Origin: Pagrus major
Lineage: Eukaryota > Chordata > Actinopteri > Spariformes > Sparidae
Reading direction: 5' to 3'
NCBI RefSeq assembly: GCF_040436345.1
Contig: NC_133218.1
Span: 22,113,570-22,177,569, forward strand
Length of the DNA: 64,000 bases
Shown in pieces: positions 46,850 through 58,699 of the stretch. The notes under the pieces were generated by a model. It ran no database searches and had not been told where the DNA came from. It was given only the letters and a program-made list of their open reading frames with translations. Numbering within the stretch: position 1 is the first letter of the stretch; every line of letters starts with the position of its first letter. Both the position numbers and the translations under genes were made by a program.

Positions 46850-47134
46850 TTAATTTCTCCTCGCCAGTAGCAACACTCCCAACAAGATGGCTCCTGCAGC
46901 AATAACAGCACCACCAATGAGAAAGGGCTTCAGGTGTTCCAGAGAGTCTGTGCCGCAGGCCGCAGCCTCGTCACCTGCCGCTGCTGCTTCAGCTTCTGCT
47001 GCCCCATCCTGGGGAGGAGGATGCTCAGGCTCGGGGGCTGCAGGGGCAGGCTCAGACTTGCGTGGGGCTGCCGGCTTCTCTGCTTTGGATGCCGCCTTGG
47101 GCGCTGGAGCCCCGGTCTTGGCCTTGGCTTCCAT
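46850..47134 (-). CDS. cend1: Cell cycle exit and neuronal differentiation protein 1 (BM88)-like
   Basis: Single coding exon, 94 residues (human 149). The N-terminal two thirds are low-complexity Ala/Pro/Lys/Glu. Residues about 71-91 (FLIGGAVIAAGAILLGVLLLA) form one hydrophobic helix followed by ARRN, giving a tail-anchored layout with the N-terminus in the cytosol. The juxtamembrane CGTDSLEHLKPFLIGGAV resembles the human CEND1 C-terminus, which has the same Ala/Pro-rich then tail-anchor plan and a basic end. CEND1 promotes cell-cycle exit of neuronal precursors from intracellular membranes. POLR2L lies close to CEND1 on human 11p15.5, which supports the call. A TTTTTCCTCAG acceptor at 47202-47204 (minus strand) indicates an upstream 5' UTR exon. 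The ATG lies in a CCATGG context. Similarity is recognised by eye, mainly at the C-terminus. Confidence 0.8.
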   Translation of the reverse strand: MEAKAKTGAPAPKAASKAEKPAAPRKSEPAPAAPEPEHPPPQDGAAEAEAAAAGDEAAACGTDSLEHLKPFLIGGAVIAAGAILLGVLLLARRN

Positions 47135-47204
47135 GGACTCAGGGACAGAGGTGTGGTCTGGTCAGCAGGAGTCTTTATAAGGTCAGCTTTGTGCTGCTTC
47201 ACTG

Positions 47205-49900
47205 AGGAAAAACAGCAAACAGACACAGCCAGATGATCCCTCTAAATTAGGCTCATGTTCATGTTATCTGCTCTGCTGAATGTAGAGACACTGACATAGG
47301 AGCGAGCCCATGAAATCCACGAATCACTGTACAGCACTGAAGCAGTCATGTGGCAGTGAGGCCTTAAATGTGACCTTGGAAAAAGATGACATTGATGGGA
47401 ACAGTCCGATGCTCAGAGGACAAGGGAATTGTTTATTTTGGTCACAGCAGCTGTGACATAACCTCCACTGATAAAAATGATGTTACAACAGCTTCCTGTG
47501 TAAAGCTTTTTCATTTGCTAGATCTGTAATGGAGGAAGAGGGAAAGGTACCGCAGTTGCAGAGCGTATACATAGCCAGAACTGAATCTCTATTTCTTTGA
47601 TCAAGACAAGAAAGTAATCCAGATGCAATAACATGTAGAGAGCAAAACAGAGCCCTTCCTCTGTCTTGCGCTCTGTTTTCTCACTGTAAAAACTGCATGA
47701 GTCATTTGTGCTATAAATGGAGGACAAGATGGAGGAGAGAATAAGGCCATTGGTGACTGCGAGGAAATCAGTGAAAATGCAAACGCGAAAAAAGAATGAA
47801 GCGAAATATGCACTGCTGAAATTATGAGTGTATCATAGCAGCTAGCACTTTCCAGAACGTAGGCTGTCTTTACAAAAAATGCTTCCTACTAAATCCTGCA
47901 GTGATGTGATGAGAGGAAAAATATGGGAATTACATACCTGTCCAACAGCTCTGTAAAGATGACAAGGATGACAGAAAAAGGAGGAACTGCAGTGGTCTCT
48001 GGAAGTGAGAATGTCCTTAATATAAGAAAATGAGAGAAAGCGAAGAGATGGAGGACACTGAGAGCAAGAGGGAGGAGAATGAGCAAGGGAGAGGAGGAGA
48101 GATGGGATGTACCACCTGGTCCACAAAATAGGGGGAGACTATTCTTTGATTACATCCTGGGTTTTAGAGACTGTTTGAAAAATATCTTAAACCAGAAAGA
48201 GTTATTTAAAGATGGAAAAGTTTTTTCTGTGCAATTATGAGATATTATACATGTTACACATGGTTTATGTGAAAACAAGTTTGTGTTGTGATTTTTGAGG
48301 TATCATGTAGATGGAGCAAGTATCCAGAAAATGACATTTTTCACGGTTTACTGAGGTTTAAGTGCTTACTTTCACCCCTGGGTGGGTTTAAGGGTGCATA
48401 ATGTTGAAAGTATGTGTAGGAATCAATCCATTTTATACACAATCGCATCATTTTCTGATAAAGAGCAGAATGACAGGGCTACAGGTCATATACTGCTCAT
48501 CCGTGCATGTAAACTCACAACTAAAGCTGAAAATCAGAACTTTAGCCTCATTGTTTCATTTCAAAGTCAATGTGCTGGAATATAGCGCCAGCACAAAATA
48601 AATGAATAAAAGCAAATCTCTTCCTCTATCCATGTATTCATTTTCTATACCCAGCATGCATTGGGCAATAGCTCTCTTTAACCTTACTGAAAACAATGCA
48701 ATTAACATCAACAAATCAGGGGGCATCCACATACACTTAGACATACAGAGAGGTAACAAATGCAGTAAAAGAACCGGTCATTGCTCTGAAATTGTTGGAG
48801 CAGAATAACAACACTTCTGCATTTTGCCTTACCAGCATACACCCCAGTGACACCACTCACCATATCTTCCCATAAAACTTATTAGGTCATGCAATAAGGA
48901 AATGAGACATGTTTCATTCTTTTCTATTAAGGGGATTCCTTCTGAATCATATTTCCTCTATATATACACAAAGGTTCTTTATTTTGTTGGAAATGTTACA
49001 TTGTGAGTATGCAGAGCACTATCTCTTCGTGACATTATACCCTTTATTTCCCAAACAATCATTTCATGTATTCATCAATCAAAATGGATGTTGTTGCTAT
49101 CACACACCAGATAGAGGCAGCTTTTGATCTATTTCCAGACAGCAGATGCCTGTCACATAACCCCGAGCCTTGAGGTCAGCAGTCTTAGCAGCAGGTCATG
49201 TGAAAGTGAGAAATCCCTGCGAATGTACTTGGACAGGATTTCTTTTTCTCTCAAAAAAAAAATCTATATTTCTATGAAATTGTTGGCATATCCTTCGCTT
49301 GTTCGCCTGCATTTCTGACAGATGACACTACACATATATTCATGTGTAGATTTTATGACGTGACGCAGATCCACGCCCAGTATACGTCCACCCAAAGAAG
49401 GTTGTAATGTCAAGATAGTAATCGGTAAAATGACGAGAGAGAGAGTTGACGGTCAAACGCGTAGGCTGCTGGTTGACGTAAAAGACACTGACACGGTGAG
49501 TCATCGGGACTCCCAAATGTATATTTGATTCAATAAAGTTGTTAAGAAGAGATAAAAAAAAAAACAAACGTGTCAAAAAGAGCTCGAAAGTCAATCAAAA
49601 TCAAACCTCTTCTTTTTTTGTGTGTCAATGTTTTCACTTGAAATATCCCTGTATAAGATCGCATGACAAAAAATGTGACGGAAAAGAAAATACAAGGGCT
49701 AAGAACAAAATGTATACAATATGGGGGACGGGTTAATTAAATACAGTTTTGTGATAATAAAAAGGTAGCTTATACGTGTAGCTGATAGGACATTCATATA
49801 GGGGCGTCATTTTGATAGTTGTAAGCATATTTTTTTATAGGTTTTGTCCAAAATGCTGCCAAAAATCTATGTTTTGATTTACCGCACGAGTCAATCTTTG
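47205..49900. other. Upstream region of cend1, non-coding
   Basis: No coding exon is supportable. Purine-rich patches (about 47990-48110) give spurious minus-strand frames. The cend1 5' UTR exon and promoter should lie here or further right on the minus strand, but no donor stands out. Near 49340-49500 there are TGACGT and TGAGTCA words, candidate CRE/AP-1 sites that are not diagnostic. Confidence 0.4.
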
Positions 49901-49971
49901 CCTGCATCGTCGTTTCGTCGCTGTGGTAACGACCTCTGATGTGATAAAAAAGAAGAAAAAAAATGCTCCAC

Positions 49972-49983
49972 TGCGCATGCGCA
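49972..49983. promoter_or_regulatory. NRF1-type palindrome TGCGCATGCGCA
   Basis: A perfect 12-base NRF1 consensus palindrome at the left edge of the CpG-containing block. NRF1 sites sit typically within a few hundred bases of transcription starts of CpG-rich promoters. It could serve the plus-strand first exon near 50.9-51.0 kb or a divergent transcript. Confidence 0.55.
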
Positions 49984-50219
49984 TTTTATCACAACATCAA
50001 ACACGATATTTTTTGCCTTTAATGTAGTGTCATTTTTAAAAAAAAATTTTTTTTTATTAGAAGTAGCGTTAAAAACAGACGTTTCCCTCAAATTTTAAAG
50101 TAACCGAACAAACAGCAGAGTAGGCTGTCAAACCCCTCCGGGTCTCTCTGGGTGACTTCACAAAGGGGAGCGGCAGCCTCTCGAAAAACACTGCTCTCTT
50201 TGAGTCCGCTGCTGAATCC

Positions 50220-51000
50220 TTGATATTCACAAACCACCAGTGGCGCCCTTTCTCCGCAGGATCTCCAAAGTGTCTGCGGTCTGCCATTTACGAAGACGAG
50301 TCAGGTGTGCGTACACTGAACACTGTATGGGATTTGCGCAACCAAACACGGAAGGGGGGATACAAGGAATTCTTACGTATTTGTGTTGGGAGAAAACGTC
50401 CGAGGGGTTGGGTCAGCTTCACGGGAAATGCTCCCTCCGTTCAGGCTATCCGTGCGGAGGTTCGGGAGTTGTCCGGCTGATGGCACACACAAGCTGCTGA
50501 CTACTACGTGAGGATCGCAGGGGCTCGTCTTGCTCGTCAAACCCGAGGCACTGTCATCTTCTGTGGACAGAAATCATGCCGAGCTCCGACGGAGGGACGT
50601 GAAAACGACCCACACTCAGTCAGCTGCCGACGGCCGACGACGTGTTGCAGTTAAGCAGGGGAGCGAGCCGTCAGTCTCCGGCGGTTTGAAAGCGACCGTG
50701 TCATTGATTCCGCTCTTTGATGGCATGTATCAGGTCTGCCTGACACCCGGCAGATAACCGAGGAAGCCCCGGCTCTTTGATGTCTCTGGGTCCATTCATC
50801 CCGCTGTTGTTATGACGTCTGTACGGTTATTATAATTCTTATCCGTGAGACATTTGTGAATTCACCCCCCCACTCCCCAAAAAAACCCCGAGCCGGTGTC
50901 CGGGAGAGAGCGAGGCTGAGGCGGGTCGGCAGTCGGAAGGATATGGGAGAGCGAGCGGAACCGATGCAGTGGGTTTTGGCAAGGCATCGTCAAAATTCAG
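50220..51000 (+). CDS. Probable first exon (5' UTR plus short coding start) of an unidentified gene
   Basis: The block 50.1-51.1 kb is clearly richer in G+C and CpG than its surroundings, like a promoter with first exon. ATG at 50943 opens a frame MGERAEPMQWVLARHRQNS that reaches a strong GTGAGC donor at 51001, in phase 1. The 5' UTR would be long and contain several short upstream frames. I do not recognise the 19 residues. The lack of any exon in the next 13 kb implies a large first intron, with the rest of the gene outside the window. The start of the exon is not determined. Alternatively it is a non-coding first exon, or a minus-strand start from the frame beginning at 50287. Confidence 0.35.
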
Positions 51001-52350
51001 GTGAGCAGCAGCTACCGGATCCGGAGACTGGCGATCTGACCGATTACCTGCCTTTAGCTGTGTGCACATGCAGGGCAAGCCAGCGGCACGGACAGTGTGA
51101 CCCGGCTTCTTCTCTGTTCATGTTCTAGTGCTCGTTTGAGACACATTTCTTAGGCCACATCCACATTAGCTAGGCCCACAGGATGCCACCTTAAGCAGCT
51201 GTCCTGATTTAAATCAGATTAGACACTACTGCCGCTGCTGCCAGTCGACTTGTTGGGATCACACATTTGAATGCTGTTGCACATTTAAACACCTAGGCTG
51301 CAGCTTACTAGTTTCTCTGGCTGAGTTATTGTATACTTGTCAGTTATTCTACAACATAAAATGATGACAAATGCCAATCACAACTTACAAGAGTCTAAAG
51401 TAATGTGGCAGTTTATTGGCCTGTTGGTGTGCACTACCAGTACCCTGCCCCATAGCATTCACATGAATGAGTAAATATAGGTGTGAATGATATGTCAACA
51501 TCACTAGAAGACTTGACAAACCAGACATAAATCATAGCCCATACATAATCGGGACTCTCTGCTCTTGGTTGTGCAGTAGATGACATGCTTCCCTTTTAAA
51601 GGAAGGAGCTGGCACAGCGACAGTAAGGGGAATGTCACACCTGTTTATCATGCACACTGAGAATATATTCACTGATAATTTGGGCCCTCCTTTTCTCACG
51701 ACTTCCAGTTGTAGATACTGTTTTTCTCTGTTGTCATTATGCTCACGCCACTCAAAGTGCAAATGCCTTCACTAAGCGGTGTTTCACCATAAGTGAACAC
51801 CTCTAAGAGCTACGAGGAATAAGATACCATGAATGATATGATATTTCAAGAGCTGACAAGAGATGAGTTCATGGAAGAAGAATGTGAAAAAGTGGGAATT
51901 GTTAGTCATTACACATACTGTAGTCTAGACCTGTTGTGGTCTCCTGTGATATGATGAGGCACCAGACAAGTTTGTTATGAGCAGATAATGTTTTTATGGC
52001 ACACAGATAAGTAGTGGACTATGTCCCAAAGTCTTGTACTTTAATATAGATGTCTGCAAATAATAAAAAAAAAATATATAAAAAATCAATCCAAGCCGAG
52101 CCATCTAAAGCGCCATCAACACCAGTGTTTACACTTGGTTCTCTGGTATCCCTGAAGGCTTCAACCCTAGTGGATACCAAGAACCTCCAGGGAGTGCTAG
52201 CAGATACAGTATGTTGTCTCTCTGTTTTCCTCAGCATTGTGCATGCGTGACCTCTTCTTGTGCCAGACAACCTGCTCCTCTGCTCAAATATTGACTAATT
52301 GTTTTGGATTGTTTGATTTGGCACTGCCTAATACTAGTGTTTGTCCGTTA

Positions 52351-52837
52351 ACAGGTTGTAGGGCTGGGCGATCTGGCCTTAAGATACTATCACAATATTA
52401 TTAGGCTATAGGGCGATACGCAATATTTATGTCAATGTTTTGAAATCTCCTAAAAAGCACATCATAAATGCTAGGACAGACTAATGATTTTACTTCCACA
52501 GGTGACAAAAGATATTTTAAATAAATAAATACCTCTACTGATATTGCAACAACATTGTAGGGATGACTATTGGTACTGGAAATATTAACATAATAACATT
52601 TTTGATAAATGAACATCAATAATGTGGATATAATAACTAAGTGGGTAACTGAGTATCAAAACAGCCTGGTGAATTCAGAAAATTACATCACTTTACTGTG
52701 TTGCAGCCTTTAACACCAGGAAAATGCAACACTTATGCCATATCACAATATAGCAATATCCAAAATCTAAGACCATATATGGTCTCATATCTTGATAACA
52801 ATATAATATCGATATATTGCCCGGCCCTAACAGGTAG
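52351..52837. mobile_element. hAT-like MITE with 8-bp target duplication
   Basis: The element 52359-52829 begins TAGGGCTGGGCGAT and ends ATTGCCCGGCCCTA, terminal inverted repeats with few mismatches. Flanking 8-mers ACAGGTTG (52351-52358) and ACAGGTAG (52830-52837) match at 7 of 8 positions, as expected for hAT target-site duplications. The interior is AT-rich with ATATTG words and no transposase. Confidence 0.75.
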
Positions 52838-55692
52838 TTGAGGAATGACACTGATTTGGGATGAAGCAGCAGCAAAATAAATCATTTTGCAGTATTTGAT
52901 GGTTTGGTCCAGCAGTGACTAGTGTCAATAATGATGGAGCAAGTCTGAAAAAACAATCTGGAAAACAGCCTTAAATGCATGCATAAAGTCCTGTTGCATG
53001 TGTTCATCAGTGATGATTAGTGTTTGGATCAAGAAGTATGAGACATGGACATGGTATAATACAGCTCTTAAGAACCACCTGTTCAGTTTTGGTGGGATTA
53101 GAAAGAGTATAATACGACTACACCGCAGCCTAAGATTTAGCTGTAACCATTCTGCAGATGTGAGGTCACTGCTTTAAACAGAAAGAAGTCCTGTGATAAA
53201 ATGCTGCCTAGGCTGGTTTTTGATGTGTTTTAATTTTTCTCTTCTAATTTTCTCATCTGCGTTGTGTCCTCAGTTTACCTTTTATCGTATATGTTGTTCT
53301 GCCCTAAAAGGCCAAAGAATTTTTTAAAATCCACTGTTGTACCTTGCAGTTGTAACTTTGAATGAAATTACTGACTTGTACATTTTTAGTAGGTCTCATA
53401 TTTATTTAGAATAATAATGACACTCTATTAGAGCAGTGCGATTATCTGGAAACAATGCACACGTACTGGTCATTATACCATCATATAAATGTAAATACCA
53501 TGTGTAAGTTGTTTTTGTATATGTGAAGGCTCAATCATAAACTTGTGTTGATATACAGTATATGTGTGAATATGCTGTAACAAACACCATGTAAAAGAAT
53601 ATGAGTTGCAGTTTTATCGACCAACAATGGGCATATGTTTGGTTGGAAAGTTGTAGGCCTGTATGATCTCAACAGACCGTCTTTATTGTCGTGCCATGTC
53701 GTGATGATGTGTAGGTGAGTGCTCGTGAGAGAAGAATGGATATAGGAAAACACCAAGACACGTTTACTCCCTCATTCAGGGAAATATCCTTCTACTAAAT
53801 TGATATATTTACACATATCAGCTAAACTCAGGAGTGATTTGATTAAAATTTTACACACTTAGGTAAACTGCAAATATTCAGCTCAGGTGTAAATGTAATT
53901 CTTTGTCTGAGATAATGAACTCAGACAAAATGTGATACTCTCGTAGTCTGTGAATATAATGCCACAGGCCCTTGAAACTGAAGTTAATTTTATTGTCTGT
54001 GTGCAGAGCACATGTCAGCATGAAAAGCAACCCTTATTTCTGTAAAACATGCTAATTTGAAAGCAACAAAAATAGTTTGTTCTCAAAGTTTGGTTTAATT
54101 TGTGTTCATTTGTCAGACAGACAGCTTGAAATGCAAGTTTATGAGAGATAGCATGCCGATTAACAACGTTAACAGTTGCTGATAGCCCTATGTTATATCC
54201 AGTCCATTGATTTATGTAAGGTCTTTGCTTTGGCTTGTGGAGATGTCATTGCATGCGTCATAGTTTCAGACTTGCTCTTTTTTGAGTGTGACAGTGCATC
54301 ATGGGTCAAAAAAGCCATATAGAAAAAGACATCACACCTTGATAACGTCCGTGAGAAAGTGTTGATGGTGTGGCAGATGCCTTGCAAGCGAGAGTGTGTT
54401 TGTGTGTGTCCCCTCCCTGACAGACGTGCATGTATTGCAAAATCTATAAGCCGCAGAACTGAAATCATGTGATTATGCAGCGAAGCCATTATTAGAAAGC
54501 TGTTCAATACAAGAGTGTGAAAAATTTAAAGTACCACAATAAATTCAGCACTGCTGAAAACCTGTGGCTGCAGTAGTGTGATGCTGCAGTTATTTTCAGC
54601 AACTGACCAGATACAGATCTGTACATGGTTAGTGGCAGCTAGCCACAGACAGGTTGGCAGAGCGCATATGTTAACCACCCCAGCATAAAGACACATGAAT
54701 GTATACACAAACACACACATGCAATCTGCAGTGCACATACTATCACATCAACTGAAAGAAGAGAAAATGGAGTGGGAAGAGGTGAAAGGGATTGAGTGGG
54801 TGGCAGTGGGAGAAAAAGATGGAGAAAGAGGCAGAGGGAGAGTAGGAGTGAGTGGCACATGGCTTTCAGTCTAAAAAAAGATGAGCAACACGAAACCAAA
54901 ACCAGAATCTGGATTAGCTAGATAAGGAAGAGGAGGGGGACAAGGGAAGGCTCGAGGAGAAAATGTAGGTTTCTCCCGCACTGAAAATGGTGCAGATGCA
55001 CACGCTCGGTTTTCATGCTCATAAATGTCCTCTAAAATATGAATACTGAATGAGCGTGTGTGGATGGAAGGAGAAGGAGGAGAGAGCATGAGGATGGGAA
55101 GACAGAAGATGAGAAAGACAGAAGGTGAGATGGAGACAGCAGAGGGTGAGATTCTTGAGGATGGACAGAATACCGCTGTAGTGTGACAGGATAGGGAGAG
55201 ACAGGATCATTAGAGACAGCAAGAGCGGAGCCAGGGATGTGACAAATGCTGGAGACAATCTTGATCTGAGCTGAGTGTAACACTGACCCAGGCAGAAAAA
55301 GAGAGAGACTGGAACAGATGGATGTATGACGGAGAGCAGGAGACAGATATTTGGGACTGTGCTGCAGTCGCGCCAACCCGACATAACCTCATCATTTTCA
55401 CCCCCCCCCCAAGCAAATATTTTCCCTTTCTTGTTGATTCCTATTGATTGTGACACCATAACAAGTTACCTGCAGGACAGGGAAGGACAAGGAAGTCACT
55501 ATGTGGACATACACGTGTCCACGTAGCTTTTCTTTAATAAAAGATCACAAATTAATTGTGCAACAGTTTAATAACCCTTTATCACATTATATTGATGTGT
55601 TCCTGGTTGAACTTTGTGTACCAAATTTCATTATATGCCCCACACACAGACTCCACCATGACATTGAAGACATTGTCCTGTTAACATAAAAA

Positions 55693-55736
55693 ATACATAC
55701 ATACATACATACATACATACATACATACATACATAC
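55693..55736. repeat. (ATAC)n tetranucleotide microsatellite
   Basis: About eleven tandem ATAC units ending in an ACGTAC variant. Confidence 0.95.
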
Positions 55737-56189
55737 GTACTCCTACCGATTTTAAAAGATCTTATTTTTTCATTCACCAAATAAAAGTGCTATGTGAGCA
55801 TTCTAACCCCATGGATCAGCACATGACATCTGTATTCGCAGCAGAAACCAAATATATTTTGTACCAGGATGTGTACGGAAGCTTAAGTTAATGCCGGAGC
55901 TTTGTTCACCTGTGTTTTGTCAGACACACCTTAGTTTACATAGATCATATAATCCCCTCCAGAGTGCTGTGAGTGAAAGCTTCTGTATTCAATACTGACA
56001 TTTAGAGTCACAGTGTGTGAAGAGTGGCACTTGTGAGGAAAGAATCACATCCCTATTGATTACTTAAACATGTCCACAAGGATTTTTTGCTGTATCTGTT
56101 GGTCAAAGATAGAAACAATTCAGAAATGTAGTTCTGTTGTATGCAAGGGAATGCACTTCAGTGGGCCTGCAAAAAAATATTATTTTATT

Positions 56190-56440
56190 AATCTGCTGAC
56201 TATTTTGACGATTAATCGATTTATATTTTAGTCTAGAAAATGTCAAAAAAGTCTCTTCAGTTAAAAGCATGAATTACAAAGAAAAGTTACAAGTCCTTAT
56301 TTTAAAAGCTGAAACCAGCAAATGTTTGACATTTTTGCTTGAAAAATGACATAACGAATTAATCTTTATTGAAATAGTTGTCAACTTTTCTTCCACTTGA
56401 CTAATTGATTAATCAGCTACTCGCTGCAGTTGTACATTTC
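56190..56440 (-). repeat. Dispersed fish repeat (ATTAATCGATT family)
   Basis: Contains GACGATTAATCGATTTAT near the left edge and TGATTAATCAGCTACTCG with CTGCAGTTGTAC at the right edge, inverted relative to the GAGCTTCAACTAACTAAC start of the copy at about 63136. Confidence 0.5.
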
Positions 56441-58464
56441 AGAAATGGAATAGATGTTTGAAATGTTCTGTCAAAACATTGATCCATGCATGATTCCTGG
56501 AGAAGAGGTGAGGTCAAAATGTGATGCATTTTGAAGCACACCTTAGGCAATTCATGCTCAGTGCATCAGAGCAGATCATCCCTATTCTGGATGGACACCC
56601 ACGGAAACACACACAGCTTCAGAATGGTGTGTAGTACTATCACCCACTTGACAAAGCAAAAGGGGAACAATGTTTCATGTTTGTTTAATCAAGTGCTACA
56701 AAATAGACTGCACATTCCTACACTGGTGCTGCTTCCCTGCAAGACAGCTGTTGTTTGTTGGTGGCTGTACCAGCATATATATATATATGTTTGAACTATA
56801 ATAATAAACCCAAAGTTTCTAGAAGGGATACTCGACCCCAAATCTGTCTGTAGGTGTAGGCCCGAAAGGTGCTTGTTAGTCAAGTGGTTTTCACAGCAAA
56901 AGAAAAGTCAAAAACATCTAGAAACTTTCTAACCACCGCTGCAGAATGATCTGCTGTCCATGCATGTGCTCACGATTGCGCATAATCTTAAGAGTTTCGC
57001 AGTGATATGGCTGAATGCTTTCAGTGCAGCTTCAAAGCTTTTAGGGGCAGTAATTCAATACAAAAGCTGTTTATTTTGCCAGTTCATTGAGAAAAATGTG
57101 CTTAGAGAATTCTGATATCATTCTTGATGGTTTCAAGAGGTTCATGTGGACATTTTGATGTCCTAACTTTTTCCAACATAAAAACCTTGACACTTCTTGA
57201 ATCAATAATAACTGACAGAAGTCAAATTGAGGGTGAGGAAGCAACAAACTGTGTACAATTATCTTTTAAGACAACAGAGTGTATTATCATACTGTTTTAT
57301 CATATTTAATTAAATATAACAGTTTAAGACAAACGATTATGTTGCAGTAACATATTAATCCCTCGTAAGAGCTGGGAATTATAATGGACCAGAATTGATC
57401 ACCTGTTTGTTTTAAAACCAGTTTCTGCTCTCTCCTGTGTGTGTTGAGAGTACTATGCTCGAGAATGTAAATGTTCTTCTTCTAGAGCTTGGTTACAAAG
57501 GTGATGGATGGGAGAGAGTGTGATAGAAATAAAGAAGCTATAACCAACAGGCTGTGTGCCACAGCTTGGCTTCATGCTGCTGTTGCTTCAGCACACTTGC
57601 TGCAAGTGAGATGGAAGAGTGGGACTACTTAAACACCTGCTGCTTGTCATACAAGAGCAACCCGCTGTCTGTAAAACGAGGAATATATGTTGAGTTCAGA
57701 TGGGAGTTGAGTTTGCCATTGGTGCAGATATTAGATTCAAGTCCAGTATTTGAGTCTACCTCAGAAACAATGTATTGGTCTCTTGAAAATGTTCTGTGTA
57801 ATCTTTTGAACATTGAGACCAGGTGAGTTTTAACTTTTTGTAAGCAAGGTTGGAGTGTCTTAGAGTGTCCACCAACAGAATATAGAGATAAGAGAGCAGC
57901 CAGGCCCCATGCAAGACAAAATAAGATTAGTATGGATTTAGCATGTGTAGAAGATGCACCAGAGAGTTCAAAAGCAATCATTCTCAGTGTATCATTTTGG
58001 AGGCTGTGCTGCATGCCTGTGCCTCTGTTTGTTTCAATAAGTCCATGTCAAAGACAAAGCCATAATGACGGTCGGGGAGCCCTGTCATTGTTGTTACATC
58101 ATTGTTGTTGCACCACGTGGGTACAAGCCTGGGCCTGGCACACAGTAGGACGCTGCGCGGAGCACAAAAGCATTGCTCACATGCAGGAATATGTCATACT
58201 CTTTTGACAGAACACATGTCATTTCGGATTCAGACGGAGTCACTAGCTCAGGTTGAGAGTCAAGAGTGTGCATGACTCATGCGTATGCAGAAAGCACTAT
58301 CATAGTAGAGTCAGGCACAGGAGTGCTTCCTGGAGTTGTGTGCGATAGCGGATTTGCCCTAAAGGTCAGGTTTTAAGCATTTAGACACTCTTTGATCTCA
58401 GGTTAGAAACACAGCAGGGTGTGTGGTGTGGGCCAGCTTCAGGTGCTGGAACTCCATGTATTCT

Positions 58465-58575
58465 TTGCTTTAGCGGAAGGTTTGGCGATATGGCCTGAAA
58501 ATCATATTGCAAAATGTTTTGGCTATATTGCAATACATGATATAGTATATATCCTGATATTTTAATATGCCCTTA
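58465..58575. repeat. Fragment related to the hAT-like MITE
   Basis: TTTGGCGATATGGCCTGAAAA followed by ATATTGCAATAC words resembles the left end of 52359-52829 (GGGCGATCTGGCCTTAAGA). The other end is missing. Confidence 0.4.
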
Positions 58576-58637
58576 AAGAAAATGATTAACTTTCTTTTAG
58601 AAATACAGTGGATTGTTGAGTCTCATCTCCAGGTCTT

Positions 58638-58699
58638 CAAATACTGATGCTTTGGGTCGGTGGCCCCAATTCATCGCTAACCCAAAGCGTCAGTATTTG
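58638..58699 (+). other. Near-perfect 62-nt hairpin
   Basis: Arms 58638-58657 and 58680-58699 pair over 20 bp, with one G-U wobble and no bulge, around a 22-base loop (58658-58679). It could be a pre-miRNA-like stem or the core of a small palindromic repeat. No annotated miRNA matches that I recognise. Confidence 0.55.

Noticed and set aside
46887-47236. Plus-strand frames of about 100 codons overlapping cend1
   Set aside because: Antisense shadows of a GC-rich, Ala/Pro-coding exon that lacks stop codons on both strands.
50069-50287. Minus-strand frame starting MADRRHFGDPAEKG in the CpG-rich block, considered as a divergent first exon
   Set aside because: No donor follows at a sensible place and the peptide is not recognised. 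It is kept only as an alternative to the plus-strand exon.
57625-58014. 129-codon minus-strand open frame
   Set aside because: No domain, no family resemblance, no splice or promoter support. One frame of this length is expected by chance in 64 kb.
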